64,000 bases of DNA from Muribaculaceae bacterium (GTDB taxonomy: Bacteria > Bacteroidota > Bacteroidia > Bacteroidales > Muribaculaceae), in assembly GCA_022509125.1 (NCBI GenBank), contig JAFLTU010000003.1, forward strand, positions 42,896-106,895. Reading direction: 5' to 3'. Of the stretch, positions 20,100 through 28,778 are shown one piece after another. The notes under the pieces were generated by a model, which saw only the letters and a list, made by a program, of their open reading frames with translations, had not been told where the DNA came from and did no database searches. Numbering within the stretch: the stretch's first letter is position 1; the number at the start of each line of letters is the position of its first letter. A program made the translations under genes and the position numbers.

Positions 20100-21653
20100 T
20101 TACCAGCGCAACGAAGTCACTGAGTTGCCCGGCAAGGTCACCGCAAACTTATATTCGCCGTCGGCCACCGTGAAGTTTACCTCATCGGCGTTCTTGTTGA
20201 GAAGCACGAGGCCGTAGGTGCCGTCGGGATTCACAAATGCGCTGCTGATCACATTGTTCTGAGCTCCGGTGGTCCCGATTCTATAGGCTCCCGGTTTTGC
20301 CACGCTCGACATGTGGGCCAGCACATAATAGAAAGCATTCTTACGGATAGTCCCGTTGTTGAGAAGGTCAACTGTGCCATAGCCGGTCTTGCAGCTGCCA
20401 TCGGCCGGACTAAACGGGCCATGGTTCTCGTCAAGCATAAGGTTCCAGAGGATCACACCACGGCTCCAGTTGTTGGTAGTACCCAGGGAGATGTTTTCCA
20501 TGTGGTTCATAAGATGTAGCTGCACATTCTCGGTAACGTCGCCCGGTGTCCATGTGCCATCGGTCGATTCGGTGAATACCAACTCCTTCGAGGGGTTTGC
20601 CTTGTGGATGTTGGCGAGTTCGCTGACGTTGCCGCCGTAATTGTGGTAAGCAGCTCCGGCAATATATTTCGCAGCCTCGGGATCCTGGTAAATCTTGAGC
20701 GGATACTGATATTGGTCGCCCATATTGTCGTAGTTGTAGTTATGGTCGAAGCAATAGATCTTCGTGCCAAGGCCGGCCTCTGTGATCTTCGGGCCAAGTC
20801 CGGTCTTGATGAAGTCTCTCTCTTCGTCCCAATACATCAGCATACCTGCCGAGTTATTCGGGTTCAAAGGCTCGTTCTGCGGAGTCACTGCATAGATGGG
20901 AATTCCATAACCCTCGAAGGCTTGAATCCATTTCACGAAATAGGTGCCGTAGTCCTCATAATATTTCGGATTCAGATGGCCGTTACGCCAGGATGAGGTC
21001 GGCGCCATATTGTCGAGATTATCCACCTTCATCCATCTCGGAGCTGTCCAAGGGCTGCCCATCACCTTCACGTTGGGATTGATGGCAAGGATTTCCTTGA
21101 TCACCGGTATGAGATATTCGGTCTCGATTTTGGTGAGTCCGAAGTTCTCGATACCCTCTTTGTCGTTGAGAGTATATTCGGTTTCTGAGAAGTCGGAGCA
21201 ACCGATCGGCACTCGGATATAGCTGTAGCCGTAGCCGCCATTCTCAGAGAAGGTCTGCTGAAGGAACTTAGTGCGATCGGTCTGGTTCATCTTCAGAAGA
21301 TTTTTGGCTGCTGATTCTGTGATGGCGCTGCCGAAACCGTCGATCTCCTGGAACTGGTCGCCCGGATTAAGCTTCATGGTCTTGGTGGCCATGCTCTGGC
21401 CCGGCTGGGCTGTGATGGTCGATTCGGTCAGGTCGAAGCTCTTCGTGTTGGTGGTGGTCATCACCCAGACGGTCTTCGTGTTGGCGTCGCCGGAGCCGCC
21501 GCCGTTGTCATCTCCGCCCGGAGTGCCCGGGTTCTCCGTCCCGGTCCCGGTGTTGCCACCGGGATTGGACGGTTCGTTATTTTTATCGCCACAAGAGGTC
21601 AAGGCCATCGTAGCGGCTAAGATTACTGATAAAATCACTTTCTTGTCTGTCAT
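20100..21653 (-). CDS. Glycoside hydrolase family 30 (glucosylceramidase / endo-beta-1,6-glucanase type)
   Basis: EIDGFGSAITESAA, MGSPWTAPRWMK, AVTPQNEP, LVFTESTDGTW motifs; lipoprotein signal. Confidence 0.9.
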   Translation of the reverse strand: MTDKKVILSVILAATMALTSCGDKNNEPSNPGGNTGTGTENPGTPGGDDNGGGSGDANTKTVWVMTTTNTKSFDLTESTITAQPGQSMATKTMKLNPGDQFQEIDGFGSAITESAAKNLLKMNQTDRTKFLQQTFSENGGYGYSYIRVPIGCSDFSETEYTLNDKEGIENFGLTKIETEYLIPVIKEILAINPNVKVMGSPWTAPRWMKVDNLDNMAPTSSWRNGHLNPKYYEDYGTYFVKWIQAFEGYGIPIYAVTPQNEPLNPNNSAGMLMYWDEERDFIKTGLGPKITEAGLGTKIYCFDHNYNYDNMGDQYQYPLKIYQDPEAAKYIAGAAYHNYGGNVSELANIHKANPSKELVFTESTDGTWTPGDVTENVQLHLMNHMENISLGTTNNWSRGVILWNLMLDENHGPFSPADGSCKTGYGTVDLLNNGTIRKNAFYYVLAHMSSVAKPGAYRIGTTGAQNNVISSAFVNPDGTYGLVLLNKNADEVNFTVADGEYKFAVTLPGNSVTSLRW

Positions 21654-21680
21654 TATATGTAAATATTAGGATTAGTTAAA

Positions 21681-23228
21681 TCAATATCCCGGGTTCTGGA
21701 CCACATAAGGATTCGTGTCGAGCACGTCCTGCGGGATCGGGAAGAGATATGAGTATTCCGTGTAAGGATAAGCCAGCGGCAGACGTCCCGGGTCGGTTCT
21801 TTGAGCCTCCATCATCACCTCTTCTACGATGTCGAGGCGCACGAGGTCATACCATCTTTCACCTTCGCAGGCCAATTCAAGACGCCTCTCATTAACATAT
21901 AACCAGAAAAGTGTGTCTTTATTGCCTGCCTCAGTTGCAGTAAGATTTTTAACTCCGGCTCTTGTCCTGATCTGGTTGATGATAGCGGCTGCTCCCGGAA
22001 GGTCGCCCTTGCTCAAAAGAGCCTCGGCCTTCAGAAGCAAAAGGTCGTCGTAGCGGAGGAAGTAAACAACGCTCGAACCGGAACGCACCTTATACATGAA
22101 GGCGTAGTTGTCGGAAGGATAATAGTTGCTCCAGGTGCACTCCTGATAGACCACTGTCTGCTCCTTTCTCTGGGTGTCGCCCAATTCGTCGAAGGCTGCC
22201 ACGAGGTCGCGGCTCGGAGTGATCCATTTTGCCCATGAGAAACTGCTGTTCCAGTCTTGCACGTCGTGGCCATACATCCAGGACGCCCAGTTGCCGGAAC
22301 CCACAGGATAATGCACCTCAAGAATTGATTCGGGGGTGTTTTCGTAAAGAGGGGTTCCCACTACGTTCTGACCGCTCGACGGAGTCATGTCCACGTCGAA
22401 GAGCATCCCGTAGGTGGCGTTCAGTGCATAGCCGTTGGCTGTCAGCTCGTCTACATATTGGATCACTTTGTCGTAGTCTCTCACTGCCTTTTCGGCGTAA
22501 ACCTTTGCCAGGAGGGCGGTGGCTACGTCGTGGCTGAAGAGGGTCTTGTCGCCGTTGCCCTTCGGGGCATACTGATAGGCGTCGAAGAGGTCGTTGAGGA
22601 TATATTCATAAGCCTCGGCCTCGGTGTTCTGTTTCGGGAAGTAGCTCTCGTATGCCTCTTCGATGTTCTCGGAGGTGATGTCGGGCGGAATGGTGGTCAC
22701 CAAAGGAATGTTGCCCCACATACGAGCCGCGCGATACCAAATCAGGGCTCTGAACACCTGGGCCTGGGCCTTCATTTCCAATACCTCCGATTGGGGGATG
22801 GAGTTATCGGCCACATGTTCGATACCCACGATGAATTTCGTGCAGCGAGCAGCCTGGTTGAAGAGATAGGTCCAGTCACGGTTCATACAGAGGGTCGTAC
22901 TGTTAAGGTCGTTTGTGGCGGGGTCTACAACCTCGCTACCGGTTGTGCCGGCGTAGGCGTTGTCACTGTGGACGTCGCCGATAAGAAGGAAGTCGAGCTG
23001 AAGCTCGTTCTGGTTGCCGCGGATATCCTCATAGAGGGCGGTCAGGGCGCTCTCGGCATCCGCTCTTGTCGCATAGACGGTCATTTCATCCTCGGTGGCA
23101 TCCGGATTGGTGTCTTCGATCCCTTCGGTCACATCCGAATAGTCGCTCACCGGCTCATAGTTGAGCCCGCAAGAACTGAATCCCAGGAGACCCGCCACTG
23201 TGCATCCGATTATATATTTAAATTTCAT
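21681..23228 (-). CDS. RagB/SusD family outer membrane nutrient-binding lipoprotein
   Basis: Lipobox GFSSCG; ALTALYEDIRGNQ; NERRLELACEGERWYDLVRL; C-terminal YLFPIPQDVLDTNPYVVQNPGY. Confidence 0.95.
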   Translation of the reverse strand: MKFKYIIGCTVAGLLGFSSCGLNYEPVSDYSDVTEGIEDTNPDATEDEMTVYATRADAESALTALYEDIRGNQNELQLDFLLIGDVHSDNAYAGTTGSEVVDPATNDLNSTTLCMNRDWTYLFNQAARCTKFIVGIEHVADNSIPQSEVLEMKAQAQVFRALIWYRAARMWGNIPLVTTIPPDITSENIEEAYESYFPKQNTEAEAYEYILNDLFDAYQYAPKGNGDKTLFSHDVATALLAKVYAEKAVRDYDKVIQYVDELTANGYALNATYGMLFDVDMTPSSGQNVVGTPLYENTPESILEVHYPVGSGNWASWMYGHDVQDWNSSFSWAKWITPSRDLVAAFDELGDTQRKEQTVVYQECTWSNYYPSDNYAFMYKVRSGSSVVYFLRYDDLLLLKAEALLSKGDLPGAAAIINQIRTRAGVKNLTATEAGNKDTLFWLYVNERRLELACEGERWYDLVRLDIVEEVMMEAQRTDPGRLPLAYPYTEYSYLFPIPQDVLDTNPYVVQNPGY

Positions 23229-23242
23229 AACTTTTTTCTTTA

Positions 23243-23383
23243 CGTTTATCGTTTATCGTTTATCGTTTACCGTTTTAATAGTTCTTACTATTTCAAAAAC
23301 TGTGCACTGTGCACCATGCTCTATGTACTTAGAATGACTATTTCAAAAACTGTGCACCATGCACCATGCACTATGCACTCAGC
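23243..23383. repeat. Heptamer arrays (CGTTTAT)n and (ACCATGC)n between susD-like and susC-like genes
   Basis: cgtttat cgtttat cgtttat cgtttac; actgtgc actgtgc accatgc tctatgt; actgtgc accatgc accatgc actatgc actcagc ending directly at the SusC-like stop codon. Confidence 0.9.
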
Positions 23384-26365
23384 TTAGAAATCAATATTCA
23401 CGCCAAACACATAGCTCTTGCAGTGGGGATATGTGCCCCAGTCGATACCCTGCACGGCTCCGCTGCCGCCCCATTGGTTAACCTCCGGGTCCATACCGCT
23501 GTAGTGGGTGAATGTCACGAGGTTGGAGGCTGTGAAGTATGGCTGCAATCTTGTGATGCCAATCTTCTTCAGGCAGGGGAAAGTGAAGTCGTAAGCAAGC
23601 GTGACGTCTTTAAGACGGATGTAAGAACCATCCTCCACGAAATATGTGGAGTTTCTCATGTTCCAGTTGGCACGCGGCATGTCGGTGATCTGGCCGGGGA
23701 TTCTCCAACGGTTGAGCACCTTGGCACTCTGGTTCTTGGAGTCATACATACCCTCGGTCTCCATTCTCGAAGCGTTGAAGATGTCGTTGCCGCTCGAGCC
23801 CTGGAAGAAGATGGTCAAAGTGAAGCCCTTCCAGCTGAAGTCGTTGGTGAAACCGAATGTGAAGTCGGGGTTCGGGTCGCCGATGAATGTGCGGTCGGAT
23901 GCATTGATCTTGCCGTCGCCGTTGAGGTCTTTATAGATCATAAGACCGGTCTCCGGATCGATACCCTGGGCCACATAGCCATAGAAGTTCGACATCGAAC
24001 GGCCCGGCTCGTTTCTTACTACTGCCTCGTTTACGTTCTCCGACGTAACGGCGTCGAGATACACTTTCTGGAGCTCAAGCTTGGTCAGCTTGTTGCGGTT
24101 GAAACTCATGTTGAGGTTGGTGGTCCAGGTGAATTCGCCCACAAAGTTCTGGCTCGTGATACCGAATTCGAAACCTTTGTTGACCATCTCGCCCTCGTTT
24201 CTCTGGATTGAGGAAGCGGCTGCAGCGCCGGAAGGAAGGCTCACCCACATAAGCATGTCGGAGGTCTTTTTATAATACCAGTCGGCCTGAAGCTCGATAC
24301 GGTTGTTCAATACTCCGAAGTCCACACCGATACCCCATTGTGTAGTGGTTTCCCAAGTGAGGTCTTTGGTTCTCAGGTTGGCCTGTGAGATGGTCGGCAC
24401 AGCCGTTGAGTTGCCATCTTCAAACCAGGGCACTCTGTTGATGTTGTATCTCTGGAGATAAGCGTAGTCGCCGATACCGTCCTGGTTACCGGTCTTACCC
24501 CATCCTGCTCTCAACTTGAGGTCGCTGAGCCATGAAGAATCCTCAAACCATTTCTCCTGGCTGATGCGCCATGCAGCGGAGATTGAGGGGAAGGCTTTCC
24601 AGCGGTGGTCGGGGTGAAGCTTGGAGCTGCCGTCGTAACGGATGTTGGCTGTCACGAGATAACGGGAGTCATAATTATAGGTGATACGTCCGAAGACCGA
24701 CATGATGCCCCAGGTTGATCCGCCGGTGCCTGTGCCGGTCCAGCTGATCATGTTGGCGGCGTTGAGGGTCTGGATGCTGCCGTTGCGGTAATATTGTCCG
24801 TTGATCCAGCTGTTGCAGTAGTTGGAGTCGGTCCAGGATGAACCGGCCATGATGCCCCAGCTGCTCTTCTTAACCTCGAAGTTGTAGTTGGCTACGTTAT
24901 CCCAGGTCAATACGGTGTTCTGGTTTCTGCCGTCGTAGCCGGTTCCCCCCTGTTCGCGGCCGTAGGTTGTGGTCTCCGGGTCAAGGAAGGAGGTGTCCCA
25001 GCCGTTGCGACGGTCCATAGTGAATTTTGAGGAGAAGGTCAATCCCTTGATGATGTCGAAGAAGAGTTCTCCGGATGCAAGGATTCTGTTCTCGCGGCTC
25101 CTGTTGGCTGCGGCTCTCGCCTCGTTTTCAAGCGGGCTCTGCATGTTGAGGCCGTAGAAGTTGTTGTAGTAGCGTTCGGGGTTCTCGGGATCCCAGATCG
25201 GCGCGTAGGTCGGGGTGTTGATCACTGCGAGGATCACACCGCCGCGGTTACCCACCGTACCCATGGCGCCGCCGCCATTGCTCGAATAGTCTGAATAAAG
25301 GATATTGGCCTTGGCCTTCAGCCAGCTGCGGATCTGGCCCTCCACATTGGCGCGGAAGTTAAATCTCTGGAAGAAGGAAGACTTCAAGATACCGTTTTCT
25401 CTCTGATAACCGCCCGATAGGTAATAGCTCATCTTGTCGGTGCTCTGCGAGAGTGAAACCTCATAGGTCTGGGTGTTACCCGTGCGGTAGGTCTCGTTAA
25501 ACCAGTCGGTCTGGTCGGTGAGCCCTGCCGGGAGGGTCACTGCGTTACCGCCGTTGGCCTTCAGGTCGGAAAGAAGTTCATAATATTCTGCTGTGTTGAG
25601 CACGTCCATCTTCTTGGCCACCTGGGTCCAACCGGCCTGGATGCCTACAGACACCTTCGCGTTCTTGGATTTACCCTGCTTGGTGGTGATGATCACGACA
25701 CCGTTGGCACCTCTCGAACCGTAGATAGCGGCTGAGGAGGCATCCTTGAGGATCTGCATGTTTTCGATGTCACTCGGTGAAAGGAAGTTGATGTTGTCCA
25801 CGGGAACTCCGTCAACCACATAGAGAGGCTCGTTGCTGCCGTTGAAGGAGGAGGTACCACGCACACGCACTGTCATTCCCGAACCCGGGGCACCGGTAGG
25901 CATCTGCACTGCCACACCCGGAGCCTTACCCTGGATGGCCTGAGCTGCGGAAATGATGGGGCGGTTGGCCAAGGCCTCTTCGCCCACTGTCGACACGGCG
26001 GTTGTAAGGTCTTTACGTTTCACCGTACCGTAACCGATGACGATCACCTCGTCGAGGCTGTTGTCGTCGGGTTGAAGGACGATCTCGCCCATCGAGGCCG
26101 ATGCCGGCAGCTCGCGGGTTACGTAACCGATGTAAGAAATTGTTAGGGTAGAATTGTCAGGCACTTTAAGAGTAAAGTTACCGTCTACATCTGTGGCGGT
26201 GCCTACTCCTGCCTGACCTTTTACAGCCACTGTGGCACCCACGAGATAGTCGCCCGTGTCGTCAAGCACTGTTCCCGTGGCAATGATATCGGCAAAAGCC
26301 GACAGACTGCCAGCTGACAGCAACAACCCACACAAGGCAAGTTTCAGATTACTGAGTTTTTTCAT
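23384..26365 (-). CDS. SusC/RagA family TonB-linked outer membrane receptor
   Basis: CarboxypepD_reg-like N-terminal domain, plug motif SAAIYGSRGANGVVIITTKQGK, C-terminal YVFGVNIDF. Confidence 0.97.
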   Translation of the reverse strand: MKKLSNLKLALCGLLLSAGSLSAFADIIATGTVLDDTGDYLVGATVAVKGQAGVGTATDVDGNFTLKVPDNSTLTISYIGYVTRELPASASMGEIVLQPDDNSLDEVIVIGYGTVKRKDLTTAVSTVGEEALANRPIISAAQAIQGKAPGVAVQMPTGAPGSGMTVRVRGTSSFNGSNEPLYVVDGVPVDNINFLSPSDIENMQILKDASSAAIYGSRGANGVVIITTKQGKSKNAKVSVGIQAGWTQVAKKMDVLNTAEYYELLSDLKANGGNAVTLPAGLTDQTDWFNETYRTGNTQTYEVSLSQSTDKMSYYLSGGYQRENGILKSSFFQRFNFRANVEGQIRSWLKAKANILYSDYSSNGGGAMGTVGNRGGVILAVINTPTYAPIWDPENPERYYNNFYGLNMQSPLENEARAAANRSRENRILASGELFFDIIKGLTFSSKFTMDRRNGWDTSFLDPETTTYGREQGGTGYDGRNQNTVLTWDNVANYNFEVKKSSWGIMAGSSWTDSNYCNSWINGQYYRNGSIQTLNAANMISWTGTGTGGSTWGIMSVFGRITYNYDSRYLVTANIRYDGSSKLHPDHRWKAFPSISAAWRISQEKWFEDSSWLSDLKLRAGWGKTGNQDGIGDYAYLQRYNINRVPWFEDGNSTAVPTISQANLRTKDLTWETTTQWGIGVDFGVLNNRIELQADWYYKKTSDMLMWVSLPSGAAAASSIQRNEGEMVNKGFEFGITSQNFVGEFTWTTNLNMSFNRNKLTKLELQKVYLDAVTSENVNEAVVRNEPGRSMSNFYGYVAQGIDPETGLMIYKDLNGDGKINASDRTFIGDPNPDFTFGFTNDFSWKGFTLTIFFQGSSGNDIFNASRMETEGMYDSKNQSAKVLNRWRIPGQITDMPRANWNMRNSTYFVEDGSYIRLKDVTLAYDFTFPCLKKIGITRLQPYFTASNLVTFTHYSGMDPEVNQWGGSGAVQGIDWGTYPHCKSYVFGVNIDF

Positions 26366-26754
26366 GTGTCAGATATGTTTGGTTAATTGATTATTTTTAG
26401 CTTCCCAAAGACCGCCGCGCGGTCCGGTTCTCCATCTGCATCCGTCCCGATGCCCGGTTGCTGACGGCCACCGGTCTTCGAGACTCCACCGCAAATTTAT
26501 CAAATTCTTCTATATAATAATGAGTATAAACATGGCAGGTAATAGCAAATTATAGTTAAGGCATTGACTATCAATTGTGAAAAAACTATAAAAATATAAA
26601 ATTAGTAAGATGAAGTCTCCCGACTCCCCGTAGGCCCCATAAATTGAAAACTCAAAAAAAGTAAGTTTTTTTTATTTACTTAATTCCCCCTCCTCCTCTC
26701 CTCTATCCCCCTGATTTCAACCCTATTGGAAGTTTCCTGCCCCTTACTTAAAGG

Positions 26755-26867
26755 AGTGCCAAGTGCCGAGTGCCAAGTGCCAAGTGCCGAGCTAAGTGCA
26801 GAGTGCCAAGTGCCAAGTGCCGGCTGAGTGCCGGCTGAGTGCATAGAGCATAGAGCACAGTCCACAG
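26755..26867. repeat. Heptamer array (AGTGCCR)n running into (AGAGCAT)n
   Basis: agtgcca agtgccg agtgcca agtgcca agtgccg ... agtgcat agagcat agagcac agtccac. Confidence 0.9.
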
Positions 26868-26906
26868 TTTGAAGATAGCATTAATCCGCAAAAACTATTA
26901 AAAAAT

Positions 26907-26937
26907 CGATAAACGAATCACGACAAACGATAAACGC
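26907..26937. repeat. Heptamer array (CGATAAA)n
   Basis: cgataaa cgaatca cgacaaa cgataaa cg. Confidence 0.85.
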
Positions 26938-26997
26938 TTTCCACTCTCATTTTTTATATATAAATTTGTGCTAATTTAAAATCAATTTTCAATTAGC

Positions 26998-28143
26998 ATG
27001 ATTTCGACCACATATATCCCCCGCAGCATATCCCCCCGAATCCTGGAAAGTGCCTCGTTCTTCCCCGTTATCGTCATAACAGGGCCTCGGCAGACCGGTA
27101 AAACCACTCTCGCAAAACATCTCTTCCCTCAACATAAATACTATAACCTCGAGTCTCCCCTCACCCGCCAAGCAGTAGAGTCCGACCCCGCCGCATTCAT
27201 TATGGAGGGTGAGAAACTCATGATAATCGATGAAATTCAACGCCTTCCCCAACTTTTTTCATATATCCAGGTATGTGTCGACGAAGATCCCTCCCGGCGT
27301 TTCGTAATCACCGGTAGCAGTGATTTCCAGCTCATGGAAAAAATAACCCAATCCCTCGCCGGCCGTGCCGCTCTCTTCACCCTCCTGCCCTTTTCCTTCA
27401 AGGAAACGCAAGAATACGTTGACAGTGAGCCCACAGACCCCCTCCTCTGGCGAGGCCTCTATCCCGGTGTAATAGTTAACGGGATCTCCCCGGATCTTTT
27501 CTATTCCAATTATTACTCCACTTACGTGGAAAGAGACGCGCGCCAAATCTCCACAATTGAAAATCTCGATCTCTTCCGCCTCTTCATACGTGTGTTGGCC
27601 GGCAGAACTGCCACGGAATTCAACGCCAATTCCCTTAGCTCCGAAATCGGGGTGAGCGGCCCCACAATCCGCAAATGGCTCGGTATCCTGAAAACTTCCT
27701 ACATAGCCTTCACTCTGACTCCCTTCCATTTCAATATCGAGAAAAGGCTTACCAAAACCCCGAAGGTCTATTTCTACGACACAGGCCTTCTGTGTAACCT
27801 CCTGGGAATCTACGAGGCCTCTCAGCTGCAAACCCATCCGGCCCGCGGAGCCGTATTCGAAAACATGGCCATTGTGGAGAAACTGAAGGAAAAATTCAAC
27901 ACTCAAGGACATTTCGATCTTTACTTCTACCGCGAAAGAAACGGACGGGAGGTAGACCTGCTCCTGGCGACTCCCTCTGCAATTGATATTTACGAGATCA
28001 AATCGTCTGCCACCTTCAATAAAGCCTTCGCCTCTAATCTTAAGCATTTGAAAGGCTTGCTCGGCGATCGCGTCAAGGAGGCCCGAGTGGTCTACGACGG
28101 ACCCGACATCCCCCCTTTAGCCCTCAACATCCGCAGATTGTAA
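26998..28143 (+). CDS. AAA ATPase with DUF4143-type C-terminal domain
   Basis: GPRQTGKTTLAKHLF Walker A, LMIIDEIQRLPQLF Walker B, C-terminal FYRERNGREVDLLL and IYEIKSS. Confidence 0.9.
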   Translation: MISTTYIPRSISPRILESASFFPVIVITGPRQTGKTTLAKHLFPQHKYYNLESPLTRQAVESDPAAFIMEGEKLMIIDEIQRLPQLFSYIQVCVDEDPSRRFVITGSSDFQLMEKITQSLAGRAALFTLLPFSFKETQEYVDSEPTDPLLWRGLYPGVIVNGISPDLFYSNYYSTYVERDARQISTIENLDLFRLFIRVLAGRTATEFNANSLSSEIGVSGPTIRKWLGILKTSYIAFTLTPFHFNIEKRLTKTPKVYFYDTGLLCNLLGIYEASQLQTHPARGAVFENMAIVEKLKEKFNTQGHFDLYFYRERNGREVDLLLATPSAIDIYEIKSSATFNKAFASNLKHLKGLLGDRVKEARVVYDGPDIPPLALNIRRL

Positions 28144-28192
28144 AGTGCCAAGTGCCGAGCTGAGTGCATAGAGCATAGAGCACAGTCCACAG
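28144..28192. repeat. Heptamer array, copy of the array 5' of the ATPase gene
   Basis: agtgcca agtgccg agctg agtgcat agagcat agagcac agtccac ag. Confidence 0.9.
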
Positions 28193-28246
28193 ATTGGAAT
28201 TGGTTCTCCCGAATAAAACTATCTTCAAAACTGTGCTCCATGTACC

Positions 28247-28360
28247 GTGCACTATGCTCTCAACTAAATCGATAAACGAGTTACGACACACGATAAACGA
28301 ACCTTGCTCTATGCTCTCAACTAAATCGATAAACGACCTACGACAATCGAAAAACGAACC
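28247..28360. repeat. Composite heptamer array (ACTATGC / CGATAAA families)
   Basis: actgtgc tccatgt accgtgc actatgc tctcaac ... cgataaa cgagtta cgacaca cgataaa ... cgataaa cgaccta cgacaat cgaaaaa. Confidence 0.85.
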
Positions 28361-28553
28361 CTATTGCATATTCCAAGAATTAGTCTTAATTTTGCACAAC
28401 CTAAATCTTGTTTGTTAAATTTCATACCCGCGAAAACCCCAAGGGTCCTTCAAATTCTAACTTCCTAAACTTGAACCTAAACCCATATCCCTATATACCC
28501 AAACCCCCTATCCCAAATTAAATTTAACCCTATATAACTTTTTTTCAAAAAAA

Positions 28554-28585
28554 TTTGGTTTGTTTCCATTTATGATATACCTTTG
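28554..28585 (+). promoter_or_regulatory. Bacteroidetes-type promoter for the Mfa1-like gene
   Basis: TTTG (28554-28557), 20-nt spacer, TACCTTTG (28578-28585). Confidence 0.65.
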
Positions 28586-28778
28586 TGAATCTTTTTCCCC
28601 ACATGCCTCCGTATGTGAACATCCGTAGGTGCCTAACCCTCTGTAAGCCAACAAAGGAAGAGGACTTTTCCCGAAGGAAACGCCGCCAGAAAAAGAAACC
28701 CTGCAGGGCCCCGGCCCTGACCAAACCAGAATAAAAAACAATAAAAACAAACAATTTTTTAACTTAAATTCAAACAAC

